From contig NZ_NCEQ01000013.1 in NCBI RefSeq assembly GCF_002280785.1, positions 62,001 to 126,000 on the forward strand: 64,000 bases of DNA, read 5' to 3'. The translations under genes were made by a program, and so were the position numbers. The notes under the pieces were generated by a model. It saw only the letters and a program-made list of their open reading frames with translations. It was not told the DNA's origin and ran no database searches. The DNA comes from Brevundimonas subvibrioides. Lineage in GTDB: Bacteria > Pseudomonadota > Alphaproteobacteria > Caulobacterales > Caulobacteraceae. Below, piece after piece: positions 35,080-45,500 of the stretch (the stretch's first letter is position 1; each line of letters starts with the position of its first letter).

Positions 35080-36233
35080 TGCATCTGGACCGCCGCACCC
35101 TGCTGACCGGACTGGCGGCGGCGCCGCTGGCTGGATGCATGTCGATGCCCCGGATGGCGATGCCGTCGATGCCGTTCATGCGGACGCCGCCGGTCGATCA
35201 GAAGGACTGGGGGACGCTGGCGGACGGCCAGGAAGTGACCATGTTCACCCTCACCAATGACCGGGGATCGCAGGCGAGAGTCATGACCTGGGGCGGCATC
35301 CTGCAGTCGCTGACCCTGCCGGATCGCGACGGGCGGATGGCGGAGGTCGTCCTCGGCCTCGATACCCTGGCCGACTATGTCGAGCGGTCGCGCAATTTCG
35401 GAGCCACCGTCGGTCGCTACGCCGGGCGGATCGCCAACGGGCGGTTCGAACTGGGCGGCCGCGAGGTCCAGCTCGATGTCGGAACAGGACCGCACTCGAG
35501 CCACGGCGGCCCGGTGGGGTTTGCCAGACGCAACTGGATGGGACGGCCCGACCTGACCGACGAGGGGCCGGGCGTGGTCCTGACCCTGGTCAGCGCCGAC
35601 GGCGACCAGGGCTTCCCCGGGCGGCTGACGATCTCGGTCACATACCGGCTGACGCACGACGACCGGTTGATCCTCTCCTACCTGGCCCTCACCGACCGGG
35701 CGACGGTGCTGAACCCGACCCACCATTCCTATTTCAACCTGTCGGGCGATCCGGCACGGCTGATCCTCGATCACGAGCTGCAGATCGAGGCCGAGGCCTT
35801 CGCCGCCTATGCGCCGGACAAGATCGTCACCGGAGACCTGGCACCCGTCGCGGGCACGCCGTTCGACTTCCGCACGCCCAAACCGATCGGCCGGGACCTG
35901 TTCGAGGTGAACGATCAGCTGCGCATCGGCGGAGGCTACGACCACAGTTTCGCGGTGCGCGGCGCGGGGCTGCGCCGCGCCGGGCGGCTATCGGACGGTT
36001 TCAGCGGACGGGCGCTGGAGGTCTGGACCACCGAGCCGGCGCTTCATGTCTATACGGCCAACACGATCGAACTGGTCGGGCGCGGCGGGGCCGCGTATCG
36101 GCCGCACTGCGGGGTCGCGCTGGAGACCCAGCACTATCAGAACAGCCCCAACCGGCCGGGCTTCCCCTCGACCGTGCTGCGGCCGGGCGAGACCTTCCGA
36201 TCGCGGACCGAGTACCGGTTCAGCGCAGGTTAG
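35079..36233 (+). CDS. Aldose 1-epimerase (galactose mutarotase), exported lipoprotein
   Basis: A 384-aa protein. The N-terminus MHLDRRTLLTGLAAAPLAGC has both a twin-arginine and a lipobox (LAGC), so it is probably a Tat-exported lipoprotein. The mutarotase domain contains NFGATVGRYAGRIANGRF, catalytic His in NPTHHSYFNLSG, and the catalytic Glu in GVALETQHYQNSPNRPGF. It would interconvert anomers of sugars or uronates in the periplasm. The start overlaps the pectate lyase stop. Confidence 0.9.
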   Translation: MHLDRRTLLTGLAAAPLAGCMSMPRMAMPSMPFMRTPPVDQKDWGTLADGQEVTMFTLTNDRGSQARVMTWGGILQSLTLPDRDGRMAEVVLGLDTLADYVERSRNFGATVGRYAGRIANGRFELGGREVQLDVGTGPHSSHGGPVGFARRNWMGRPDLTDEGPGVVLTLVSADGDQGFPGRLTISVTYRLTHDDRLILSYLALTDRATVLNPTHHSYFNLSGDPARLILDHELQIEAEAFAAYAPDKIVTGDLAPVAGTPFDFRTPKPIGRDLFEVNDQLRIGGGYDHSFAVRGAGLRRAGRLSDGFSGRALEVWTTEPALHVYTANTIELVGRGGAAYRPHCGVALETQHYQNSPNRPGFPSTVLRPGETFRSRTEYRFSAG

Positions 36234-36234
36234 C

Positions 36235-36442
36235 CCCCTCTCCCCTTGCGGGAGAGGGAGATCGCGCACGGCGGCGCAGCCGTCGTTCTGGCGCGGTCGG
36301 GTGAGGGGTTTCACCGTCCGGTGAGCGTGAATGTCTACAGATAATCGGCAAGGTCGGCGCGACCCCTCATCCGACCTCGCTTCGCTCGGCCACCCCTCCT
36401 CGGATCGCATGCGATCCTTCGTCGACCCGCAAGGGGAGAAGG
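36235..36442. repeat. Family A repeat, diverged
   Basis: Left part CCCTCTCCCCTTGCGGGAGA (about 36236-36260), right part with ACCCCTCATCCGACCTCGCT (36362 on) ending CCGCAAGGGGAGAAGG (36427-36442). The right half matches 3876-3926 closely but contains an extra palindrome CGGATCGCATGCGATCC. Together with the terminator that follows it fills the 302-bp gap before rplS. Confidence 0.75.
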
Positions 36443-36450
36443 ACAGAGAA

Positions 36451-36480
36451 AAGGGCCCCGGCGTTTCCGCCGAGGCCCTT
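36451..36480 (-). terminator. Terminator of the trmD-rplS transcript
   Basis: AAGGGCC / GGCCCTT outer stem with further pairing inside (CGGCG / CGCCG). On the minus strand it is followed by TTTTCTC, about 55 bp after the rplS stop. Confidence 0.8.
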
Positions 36481-36535
36481 ACTCAGGTCATTCGCGCTCA
36501 AGTAGCCCGAAGGGCGGTAGCGCAAAAAGAACGTC

Positions 36536-36964
36536 CTACGCCTCGTCGGCAGGCTTGTCGGCGGTACCGGTGACCGGGACCACGGCGCCCTTGGCGGGGC
36601 GGACGGTCTGGCGTTCGGCGATACGGGCCGACTTACCGCGACGGTCGCGCAGGTAGTACAGCTTGGCGCGCCGGACGACGCCGCGACGCTTCACTTCGAT
36701 CGACTCGATGTTCGGCGACAGGATCGGGAAGACGCGCTCGACGCCCTCGCCGAAGGAGATTTTGCGGACGGTGAAGTTCTCGTTCACGCCGCCGCCGGCG
36801 CGGGCGATGCAGACGCCTTCGAAGGCCTGGACGCGCTCGCGCTCGCCTTCCTTGATCTTGACGTTGACGCGAAGCGTGTCGCCGGGCTGGAAGACCGGGA
36901 TCGCGCGCACGGCGATCAAACGGGCTTTTTCTTCCGCCTCGAGCGTCTGAAGGATGTTGGCCAT
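36536..36964 (-). CDS. rplS: 50S ribosomal protein L19
   Basis: A 142-aa ribosomal protein at the 30S-50S interface. Conserved stretches: [40 protein letters not shown], and [20 protein letters not shown] followed by [20 protein letters not shown]. The C-terminal extension of about 25 residues beyond the E. coli length is common in alphaproteobacteria. It follows trmD by 4 bp. Confidence 0.98.
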   Translation of the reverse strand: MANILQTLEAEEKARLIAVRAIPVFQPGDTLRVNVKIKEGERERVQAFEGVCIARAGGGVNENFTVRKISFGEGVERVFPILSPNIESIEVKRRGVVRRAKLYYLRDRRGKSARIAERQTVRPAKGAVVPVTGTADKPADEA

Positions 36965-36968
36965 GGTT

Positions 36969-37715
36969 CTATTCTCCTCGGGCTTTGGCGCCCTTTAGCT
37001 TTGATTTGGCGGAAGGTTCCGCAGGTCTTGTTTCCAGGTGCGCCGCCCAGAGGTCTGGACGTCGTTCCCGGGTCGTCTCTTCCCTTTGCGCCTGACGCCA
37101 GGCCGCCATCTTGCGATGGTCGCCGGACAACAGGATCTCCGGGATGTCGATCCCCTCGAACGTCCGCGGTCGCGTGTACTGCGGATGCTCCAGAAGACCG
37201 TCCTCAAAGCTTTCGGAACTCAGGCTTTCGGCCTGGCCCAGAACGCCGGGGATCAGTCGTACGCACGCCTCGATCACCACCATCGCCGCCGCCTCGCCAC
37301 CGGCCAGGACCGCGTCTCCGACGGAGACCTCCTCGAACCCGCGGGCGTCGAGCACCCGCTGGTCCACCCCCTCGAACCGGCCGCAGAGAACGACAATGCC
37401 GTCCGCCTTTGCCCAGTCCTTCACTCGCGCCTGCGTCAGGGGTCGACCGCGTGCGCTCATGTACAAAAGCGGCCGGGGCGACCCTGTCAGGCTGTCTAGA
37501 GCCCGGGCCACCACGTCCGCTTTGAGTACCTGTCCGGGGCCGCCACCCGCGGGGGTGTCGTCCAGGAAGCCGCGCTTATCTTCGGAAAAGTCGCGAATGT
37601 CCAGTGTTTGCAGGTCCCACAGCCCCTTCTCGCGCCAGGCCGTGCCGATCAACGACACGCCGAGCGGGCCCGGAAAGGCCTCGGGGAACATGGTCAGGAC
37701 GGTGGCGGTGAACAT
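36969..37715 (-). CDS. trmD: tRNA (guanine37-N1)-methyltransferase TrmD
   Basis: A 248-aa SPOUT methyltransferase that methylates G37 beside the anticodon and prevents frameshifting. It shows [77 protein letters not shown], and the knot region [20 protein letters not shown] and [14 protein letters not shown]. The usual rpsP-rimM partners are not upstream; a family A repeat and trxA are there instead. Cotranscribed with rplS. Confidence 0.97.
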   Translation of the reverse strand: MFTATVLTMFPEAFPGPLGVSLIGTAWREKGLWDLQTLDIRDFSEDKRGFLDDTPAGGGPGQVLKADVVARALDSLTGSPRPLLYMSARGRPLTQARVKDWAKADGIVVLCGRFEGVDQRVLDARGFEEVSVGDAVLAGGEAAAMVVIEACVRLIPGVLGQAESLSSESFEDGLLEHPQYTRPRTFEGIDIPEILLSGDHRKMAAWRQAQREETTRERRPDLWAAHLETRPAEPSAKSKLKGAKARGE

Positions 37716-37727
37716 CCGCAGGCCATA

Positions 37728-37877
37728 CCCCTTCTCCCCTCGGGGGAGAAGGTGAGCCCGAAGGGCTCGGATGAGGGGGCGGGTTCAGCGCCCGCATCGG
37801 CGAGAGCGAGGGGGCGGACACACCCCCCTCATCCGTCAGGCTCCGCCTGCCACCTTCTCCCCCGAGAGGGAGAAGGG
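37728..37877. repeat. Family A repeat between trmD and trxA
   Basis: Ends CCCCTTCTCCCCTCGGGGGA and CCCCCGAGAGGGAGAAGG form inverted arms with some mismatches, and GGATGAGGGGG / CCCCCTCATCC forms the inner pair. It fills nearly the whole gap between trmD's start (37715) and trxA's stop (37884). Confidence 0.85.
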
Positions 37878-37883
37878 TTGAGC

Positions 37884-38219
37884 CTAGGCCTTCGCCGCGA
37901 TGCCCGTCTCGGCGAGCCATTCGAGGATCTTGCCCTTGGGCATGGCGCCGACCTTGAGCGAGGTCATCTGGCCGTCCTTGAACAGCATCAGGGTCGGGAT
38001 GCCCTTCACGCCCAGTTTCGACGGGGTCATGGGGCTGTCGTCGATGTTGATCTTGGCGATGGTGACCTGACCGCCCAGTTCGTCGGAGATCTGCTCCAGG
38101 GCCGGGCCGATCTGCTTGCAGGGGCCGCACCACTCCGCCCAGAAGTCCACCAGCACGGGCGTGGATGATTTCAGGACGTCGGCGTCAAAGCTCTCGTCGG
38201 TGACCTTGACCGTGGCCAT
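37884..38219 (-). CDS. trxA: Thioredoxin
   Basis: A 111-aa cytoplasmic thioredoxin with the active site [15 protein letters not shown] (Cys near residues 34 and 37) and the cis-Pro region [14 protein letters not shown]. It reduces disulfides in ribonucleotide reductase and others. In many alphaproteobacteria trxA directly follows addBA; here an SDR gene lies between. A family A repeat separates it from trmD. Confidence 0.97.
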   Translation of the reverse strand: MATVKVTDESFDADVLKSSTPVLVDFWAEWCGPCKQIGPALEQISDELGGQVTIAKINIDDSPMTPSKLGVKGIPTLMLFKDGQMTSLKVGAMPKGKILEWLAETGIAAKA

Positions 38220-38322
38220 AGGGGGTATCTCCTCAAGGGCGGCGTCGGCGCGCCCGGTGTTCTGTTGGTTTGAGATGTGGGGCGATTCTGGGGGAAATCA
38301 ACGGAGGCCCAAGCGGTCTGAT

Positions 38323-39000
38323 CTACTCGGCGTAAATCATCTTGCGGGTCATGCCACCGTCGACCGTCAGGACCTGGCCGGTAACGAAGCCGGCCCCCGC
38401 CAGATAAAGGACGGCGCCCGCGATGTCGTCGGGGCGACCAACGCGGCCGACCGGGTGCTGCGCGTGGTCGATGGGCCGGAGGTCCTGTCCGTCGGAAATC
38501 CAGCCCGGCGCGATGGCGTTGACCCGCACTTTCGGCCCGAGGCTGATCGCCATGGCATGGGTCAGGGCGACGATGGCGCCCTTGGAGGCGGCGTAGACCT
38601 CGGTGTTCGGCTCGGACATGAAGGCGCGCGTCGAGACCATGTGGATAATGGCGCCGTCGTCGCCGAGCAGGGGGATGGACGCGCGGCTCATGAGGAAGGC
38701 GCCGGTCAGATGGCTGTCGGTGACCTTGCGCCATTCGGCGAGAGACAGCTCGGCCATCGCTCCGCGATCCGGCCCGGCGATGCCCGCATTGTTGACCAGA
38801 AGATCCAAGGCGTCCCACCCCAACTCGTCGAAAGCAGCCTGTACCGAAGCCTCCTCGCCGACGTCGCAGATGACGGACCGGGTGTTCTCCGGACCCGGCT
38901 TCAGATCGAACGCGGCCACGGTCCAGCCGTCGGCGATCAGGGCCTGGCAGATTCCGCGCCCGATCAGGCCCGCAGCTCCTGTGACGATGGCTGTCTTCAT
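38323..39000 (-). CDS. Short-chain dehydrogenase/reductase, unknown substrate
   Basis: A 225-aa classical SDR: cofactor loop TGAAGLIGRGICQALIADG (residues 7-25), NNAGIAGPDRGAMAELSLAE, active Ser in HMVSTRAFMSEPNTEVYAAS with YAASK, and C-terminal QVLTVDGGMTRKM. The short length and a rather short substrate loop do not identify the substrate. It lies between addA (60 bp away) and trxA (103 bp), interrupting a usually conserved order. Confidence 0.85.
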   Translation of the reverse strand: MKTAIVTGAAGLIGRGICQALIADGWTVAAFDLKPGPENTRSVICDVGEEASVQAAFDELGWDALDLLVNNAGIAGPDRGAMAELSLAEWRKVTDSHLTGAFLMSRASIPLLGDDGAIIHMVSTRAFMSEPNTEVYAASKGAIVALTHAMAISLGPKVRVNAIAPGWISDGQDLRPIDHAQHPVGRVGRPDDIAGAVLYLAGAGFVTGQVLTVDGGMTRKMIYAE

Positions 39001-39060
39001 GTGGATCTCAAGGGATGAGCGGCCGATCCGGTTCCGGCGAGCCGCTTCGATCTGAGCACC

Positions 39061-42000
39061 TCAGCGCAGCCCCGCCAACGCCTCATCCATCAGTCCCTGC
39101 GGCACCGGCATCAGCTTCGGCCCGTCGGTCCAGACCAGGGCCGCCTCGACCGGGCGATCCGGATACAGCCGCGCGAGCACCGCGACATAGGTCGCCATCT
39201 GGGCGACGTAGGCGGGGTCGGCGTCCTCGATGCGGTCGGGGGCGGGGCGGTTGGTCTTGTAGTCGACGACGAGGACCCGCTCGGGCGTGACCACCAGCCG
39301 GTCGATGCGGCCGTTGATGACGACGCCGGGACGCAGGGTCCCGGCGCCGCCGGTCAGGGCGATCTCGGCGCGGGAGCCGGGGCCGAAGACGGCGTGGAAG
39401 CGGGCGTCGTCGAGCACGCGGAAGGCGGCGGCGATCATCTCGGCGCGCTGGGGCTCGGACAGGTCGCGCTCCTTCGCCAGCAGTCGGGCGGCGGCGTCGG
39501 GTCGGTCGGCGGCGGCGATCTCGGGCAGGCGTTCGAGCAGCAGGTGGATCAGGTCGCCGCGCCGGAAGCGGCCGAGAACCGCCCCCTCCCCGGTCAAGGC
39601 GACGGCCAGGGGCGACGGGGCGGCGATGCGTGTGGCGCCCTCCATCTGCGACGGGGAGAGGTAGCGGGCGGACGGATCGACCGGCGGCAGGGTGCGGGCC
39701 CAGGCGGGAACAAGGGCGCCCGGGAATGGCACGACCCGCGAGGTCGCCATCACCACCGGATCGACGCCATAGCGGCGGCGACCATGGCCGATGTCGCGGA
39801 CCTGTCCGCCGAGGCGTTCGAAGGTCTCGGTCAGGACGGCCCACCAGCTGCCGTCCTCATAGCCCTGTTTCGACCGGCCCGAGCCGCGCCCGAGGATGAC
39901 GATCCGGTCGCGGGCGCGGGTCAGGGCGACGTAGAGGAGGCGCAGGGTCTCGTCGTCGACCCGTTGCTGGCGAACGGCGCGGGCGGCGGCCGAGGCCTCG
40001 CAGTCCTCCTTCTCCGACCCGGGGCACATCAGCCAGGCCTCGGATCCATCGGCCAGTTCGACCGGCATCAGGGTCGGACCCTGGGCCTTCGCACGGGCCG
40101 TGGTGTCGGGCAGGATCACCACCGGCGCCTCCAGCCCCTTCGAGCCGTGGACGGTCATGACGCGGACCTCGCCGCGCGCGCCTTCCAGCTCGCGCTTCAC
40201 CTCGACGTCGGCCTGTTCCAGCATCGACAGGGCGGTCTCCAGATCGAGGCCGCCGCGCTGTTCGGCCGCCAGCACCTGGTTCAGGGTCTCGTCGATGGCC
40301 TCCTCCGCCTCGCGGCCGAGGCGGGACAGGATGCGGGCGCGGCCCGAGCGGCCGGTCTCGTCGACCCGGTTCAGCAGGGCGGCGAAGAAGGCGAAGGGGT
40401 CGCGGCCGCGCTGGTCGATGGCGAAGGCCAGCAGGTCGCGGGCGCGGGCCCATTCCGGCCGTTCGGCGGCGCGGCGTTGCAGGACAGGCCAGAGTCGACC
40501 CCTGCGATGCTCGGCCCCGGCGAGGTCGAACAGACTGTCCTCGTCCAGGTCGCAGAAGGGGCTGCGCAGGATGCCAGCGAGGCTGAGGTCGTCGTCGGGG
40601 TAGAGGGCGAAGCGGGCCACGGCGATCAGGTCGTCGAAGGCGATGTGCGACGACAGCTTCAGCCGGTCGGCGCCGGCCACCGGCACGCCCGCTGCCTTCA
40701 GGGCGCGGATGATCTCCTCGAAGGTCGCGTCGCGGCGGCGGACGAGAATGAGGAAGTCGCCGTAGCCGGCGGGGCGCAGGCTGCGGGTCTTGCGGTCCTG
40801 CACGGCGACCCCGGTCTCGACCTGGCGTCTGATCTCGCGGGCGAGGTCGGCGGCCATCCGCTTGCGCGCGCCCTGGACCGGCTCCTGATCGACGGGGTCG
40901 TCCCAGGCGTCGCGCTCGGGCGGCTTCTCGTCCTCATAGAGGGGCCAGAGGTCGATACAGCCCTGATCCTCGGCGCGCATGGCCTTGTGGGCGGGGATGG
41001 CGCCGACCTGTTCGCCGACGAGGGCGCGGGTGCGTTCGGGGCCTTCGAACACCGCATCGACGAACTTGAGAACCTCCGGCGTCGAACGGAAGGAGGTGGC
41101 CAGTTCGACGCCCGTGTAGGCGAAGCCGGCGCCGCGAACGAGGGTCTCGTAGGACTGGGCCTCGCGGTTCAGCCGCTCGGGCCGGGCGCCCTGGAAGGAG
41201 TAGATCGACTGTTTTTCGTCGCCGACGGCGAAGACGGTGCGCTCGACCTTGCCGGCCCCGAAGCGACGCGATCCGGCGCCCGAGAAGAAGCCCTCGGTCA
41301 GGGCGCGGATGATGTCCCACTGTTCCGGAGCGGTGTCCTGGGCCTCGTCGATCAGAACGTGTTCGACCCCGCCGTCGAGCTTGTAGAGGACCCAGGCGGC
41401 GTTGGCGCGGACGGTCAGAAGCTCGACCGTGCGGGCGACGAGGTCGCCGAAATCGAGGGCGCCGCGCCGGGCCTTGGCCTGGTCGTAGAGGGCGCCGTGG
41501 GCCTGGGCCAGGGTCAGGACGTGGACGGTGTCCTCGGCGACGCGCGCCTTGCGGACCTGGCCGAGGGTGGCGACCACCTTGTCCTGCAGGGCTGTCAGCC
41601 AGTCGCGGGCGCGGGCGGGCGCCGATTTGGTCGCCATCGACTTGCGCGGCGCGCCCGAGGTCAGGAAGACCGAGGCCACCTCCGGGAAGGTCCAGTCGGC
41701 GGCGTACATGCGGTCAGCGCAGCCCTGGTCCGTAACCGAGCCCGTCGACATCAGCTCGGCCATCTCCAGCCAGTCGCCCCGGTCGAGGAAGCGCATGAAG
41801 TCGGACTGGATCGACGCCACGTCGCCGTGGGGATCGGCGCCGACGAGGGCGTAGGGGCTGATCGTGGGGTCGGCGGCGATGCGGGCGACATAGTCGATCA
41901 GCCGGGCGCGGTCCTGCTCGATGCGGGCCAGCAGGCTCTCGAAACTGGCCCAGTCGAGCTCGACGGCGAAATGGGCGTAGGCGCGGCCGATGCGGCCGTC

Positions 42001-42537
42001 GGCGTCGGCGAGCGCCGCCCGGGCCAGGTCCTCGCGCGCGCCGTGGGACAGGGCCAGGGCCGCCTGATCCTCCAGCACGCTGAAGCCGGGGGTGACCCCG
42101 GCCTCCAGCGGGAAGCGGCGCAGCAGCTTTTCACAGAAGGCGTGCAGGGTCTGGATCTTCAGCCCGCCGGGCGTATCGAGCGCCTTGGCGAAGAGGTTGC
42201 GCGCCTTGGAAAGTTCGTCGGATGACAACGTCGCCCGGACCTGACCGCCGAGGTCCGCCAACGAATCCTCCAACGCTTCATCACCCATGACCGCCCAGTC
42301 GCCGAGGCGCTGGAACAGCCGCGCCTGCATCTCGGCGGCGGCGGCCTTGGTGTAGGTGACGCAGAGGATCTCGCCGGGCTGGACCTCCTCCAGCAGCAGC
42401 CGGGCCACACGATCGACGAGGGTCGAGGTCTTGCCCGAGCCCGCGTTGGCGGTGACGAAGACCGACTGGCGCGGGTCGGCCGCCGCGATCTGGGCGGAGT
42501 CGGGCAGGATGCGGACAGAGGTCTCAGGGGCGCTCAT
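39061..42537 (-). CDS. addA: Double-strand break repair helicase-nuclease AddA
   Basis: A 1158-aa UvrD-like helicase with a C-terminal nuclease domain. Walker A is VFVTANAGSGKTSTLVDRVA near residue 27; motif II is VLIDEAQDTAPEQWDIIRAL; DEKQSIYSFQGA is motif III; EVRVMTVHGSKGLEAPVV and LLYVALTRARDRIVILGRGS are motifs V-VI; RVLVVDYKTNRP is the nuclease motif. With AddB it resects broken DNA ends for RecA. The ATG at 42537 overlaps addB's stop (ATGA) and is chosen over an upstream frame that would run inside addB. Confidence 0.96.
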   Translation of the reverse strand: MSAPETSVRILPDSAQIAAADPRQSVFVTANAGSGKTSTLVDRVARLLLEEVQPGEILCVTYTKAAAAEMQARLFQRLGDWAVMGDEALEDSLADLGGQVRATLSSDELSKARNLFAKALDTPGGLKIQTLHAFCEKLLRRFPLEAGVTPGFSVLEDQAALALSHGAREDLARAALADADGRIGRAYAHFAVELDWASFESLLARIEQDRARLIDYVARIAADPTISPYALVGADPHGDVASIQSDFMRFLDRGDWLEMAELMSTGSVTDQGCADRMYAADWTFPEVASVFLTSGAPRKSMATKSAPARARDWLTALQDKVVATLGQVRKARVAEDTVHVLTLAQAHGALYDQAKARRGALDFGDLVARTVELLTVRANAAWVLYKLDGGVEHVLIDEAQDTAPEQWDIIRALTEGFFSGAGSRRFGAGKVERTVFAVGDEKQSIYSFQGARPERLNREAQSYETLVRGAGFAYTGVELATSFRSTPEVLKFVDAVFEGPERTRALVGEQVGAIPAHKAMRAEDQGCIDLWPLYEDEKPPERDAWDDPVDQEPVQGARKRMAADLAREIRRQVETGVAVQDRKTRSLRPAGYGDFLILVRRRDATFEEIIRALKAAGVPVAGADRLKLSSHIAFDDLIAVARFALYPDDDLSLAGILRSPFCDLDEDSLFDLAGAEHRRGRLWPVLQRRAAERPEWARARDLLAFAIDQRGRDPFAFFAALLNRVDETGRSGRARILSRLGREAEEAIDETLNQVLAAEQRGGLDLETALSMLEQADVEVKRELEGARGEVRVMTVHGSKGLEAPVVILPDTTARAKAQGPTLMPVELADGSEAWLMCPGSEKEDCEASAAARAVRQQRVDDETLRLLYVALTRARDRIVILGRGSGRSKQGYEDGSWWAVLTETFERLGGQVRDIGHGRRRYGVDPVVMATSRVVPFPGALVPAWARTLPPVDPSARYLSPSQMEGATRIAAPSPLAVALTGEGAVLGRFRRGDLIHLLLERLPEIAAADRPDAAARLLAKERDLSEPQRAEMIAAAFRVLDDARFHAVFGPGSRAEIALTGGAGTLRPGVVINGRIDRLVVTPERVLVVDYKTNRPAPDRIEDADPAYVAQMATYVAVLARLYPDRPVEAALVWTDGPKLMPVPQGLMDEALAGLR

Positions 42538-45500
42538 TCCGCGTCTCCATCGGCGCCGGCGACCGCCCATTCCCAGACGCGGGCGAGGTGGTCGTAGTTG
42601 CCGCCGAAATTGCCCATGAACTGGGGCGCGACCCAGCTCAGGTAGGGGGTCGTCTGGTCGTCGAACCGGGCGACACGGGCCTTGAGGCCGGCCAGGGCCG
42701 CCATCGACAGGTCCGACGCCTCGCCGCCCTGGGCGCGCACGGCCGCCTCGCCGGGGACCTTGCGGCCGATGACCCGGACATAGGTCAGTTCCTCGGGCTC
42801 GACGGGGCCGGAGGTCTTGAGCCCCGCCTCGGCCAGGATGGCGCCGGTCAGGGTCAGCTGGGGCGCGAAGCCGGACTTGACCTGTTTGGCCGAGGGGGCC
42901 GCCCCGGTCTTGAAGTCGAGGATGGCCGCGCCGGTGGAGGACAGTTCGATCCGGTCCGCCTTGGCCGTCAGGGTGAAGGGCCCGGCCGGGGCGTCAAAGG
43001 TCATCGACACCTCCTCCTCGACGCGGATCTCGATGCCGCGCGCGCGGCGACGCATCTCGAACCCGGCCAGCCAGCGGGCGCTGTTGCGGGCCAGGGGCCC
43101 CTCGCGCGCCATGGCTGCGTCCTCGAAGCCGTGGTGGGTCAGCTCGTCGTGCAGCAGGGTCACGATCTCGGCCTCGCAGTCGTCAGGCAGGACGTCGGGC
43201 CAGCTGAGCGTCAGCCGCTCGACGGCCTTGTGGACGGCCTGACCGCGCGCCAGGGCCTCGGCCGACTGACCCGGCCGGTCGAGCTGGCGCAGGTTCAGCA
43301 CATAGCGGGCGTAGACGGCATAGGGATCGCGCACCCAGCGCTCGACGCCGGTGACGGGCAGCTGACGCGGACGGCGGTCGACGGGCGGCTTCGGGGCCGG
43401 GCGTCTCGCGAGCCCGCCCTGACCGGCGACGGGCGCATCGAGGGCGCGGGCGGCGGCGAGGGTTTCGGACGGGCGGTCGATCTCCACCCCGGCGCCGCGT
43501 GTGAGCATATCCAGCCGCCACAGCCAGCGGGAGCGGACGGCGGGCTGGCCGCCGCGGCGTTCGGAATGGACGAGGATGGCCTCGGGGGCGCAGGCGGCCT
43601 GGACGAAATCCTGGGCCGTCTGACCGACCCGGCGCTCGGGCGGGGGCAGACCGAGGGCCTTGCGCATCGGGCGCGACAGGAAGGGGTCGATCGGCGCGCC
43701 CTGCGGCCAGACCCCCTCCTCCAGCCCGGCCAGGATCATCCGGTCGGCCCGGACCAGACGCGCCTCGATAGCGCCGAGGATGCGCAGGGACGGATGGGTC
43801 GCGCCGCCGGTGCGGACCGTGACGTCGTGCAGCAGGGCGGCGACCAGTTCGGCGAACTCGGCGGCGGTCACGGCGCCCAGGGACGCCCCGCCCTCGATCA
43901 GTTGCGACAGCAGGGAGGCCGCCGCCTCTCCGTCCGGTCCGGCCCAGACGTCGACGCCGGCGAGGGCCTCGACCAGGGCGGTCAGGTTGCGAGCGGCCTG
44001 GTCGAGCGGAGCCGCACGACCGAGGGCGGCGGCAGCGGCGAGGGCCTGAAGCCGGCCGGCGAGCGCGGTCGCCTCCGCGACGCGGACGAGAGTCGTTTCG
44101 GAGGGCGGCTGGCCGTCCCGGCGGGGTTCGGCGGACTGGGTCAGGCGGGTCTCGATCCGGGTCCAGTCGCGGGTGCGGGGGCCGCGGAAGGCGACCTTCT
44201 CCAGCTCGGCGGCGGCGTGGGGCGTGGCCTCAGCCAGGGTCGTCAGATCGTGCTTGATCAGGGCCAGCACGGTCTGGGGCTTCAGCGGATCGGCGATGAA
44301 GCGGGCGGCCAGATCGACGAGAACGCCGACGGGCATCTGGTCCAGCGTCGCGCCCGAAGAGCTGTCAGCGACGACGCCCCAGCGCTCCAGACGGGCGCCG
44401 ACGCGACGGCCCAGGGCGAGATCCGGGGTGACGAGGGCGCAGGTCCGGCCGGGGGTCTCCAGCGTCTCGCGCATCATCAGGGCGATGGTTGCGGCGGCGT
44501 CCTCCTCGGTGCGGGTCGCGACGACGGACAGACCTTCGAGGCCGAGCGCGATGGGGTCGGCGACCTGGCCCGCCTCGGCGGCGTCGGCGCGCAGGCGGGC
44601 GATCTCGGCGCGCCAGTCGGCGGTGGCCTCGGCGGGGCGGAGGGCCTCGTTGATCAGTCGCTGGCGGGCGAGGCCGCGCGCCTCGACAGCGGGCACGGCC
44701 GGGCGACGGAACCAGGGGCGGACGGCGGCGCGGTCGGCGCCGGCGCGTTCAAGGAACCGTTTCAGCGCGCTCTGCGGATGCTGTTCCTCGATGGCGTCCC
44801 AGGCGGCTTCGCTGAGGTCACGGTCGAGGCCGGGGAGGACGACGCAGCCCTGGGGCGCCCTGGCCACGGCGATCAGGACGTCGGCGGCGGCCTTGACCGT
44901 GCCGGTCGAACCGGCGGCGATGACGGGGCCCTGCGGCGGGTGGCTGTCCCAGCGTTCGGCCAGAAGGCGCAGCAGCTTCGTCCGCCGCCACGAGGCGTCA
45001 ACGAGGCCGAGTTCGGCCAGCCGCCGGGGCCAGGCCTCGACGGCGAGACCGAGGAACTGCGCGGACTGACGCCAGTGCTCGGCGAAGTCCTCCTCGACGA
45101 GGGTGGCGATGCGCTCGGGGGCCTCGACCTCCTCGATGTGGCAGGAATCGAGGAAGGCCCCGAGGCTGTCGGCCAGCTCCAGGGCGCGCATCGGAGACAG
45201 CGCAGCATCGTGCTGCTCGACGATCAGACGCGCCATCTCGAACCGACGCGTCAGGGGGGCGATGGCGGGCGGCAGGTCCAGACCCAGTTCGCCGGGGGTG
45301 AACGGCGGCTCGTCCTCCTCCAGATCGCCCAGCGGGCGAACCTGGGGCAGGAGGACGGGCCTGTCGCCGCTCAGGGTCGAAAGGGCGCTGGTAAAGGCCC
45401 GCGCCGCCCGGCGATTGGGCAGGAGGATGGTGGCGTCGGACAGGGTCTCCGGCGCCTGGTCGCCCAGCCAGTCGAGCACGCCGGCCGCCAGGTCTTCGAG

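Noticed and set aside
39394-42225. 943-aa plus-strand ORF opposite addA, and a 1010-aa one opposite addB
   Set aside because: Both are antisense shadows of well-supported AddA and AddB, with repetitive Gly/Gln/Asp composition.
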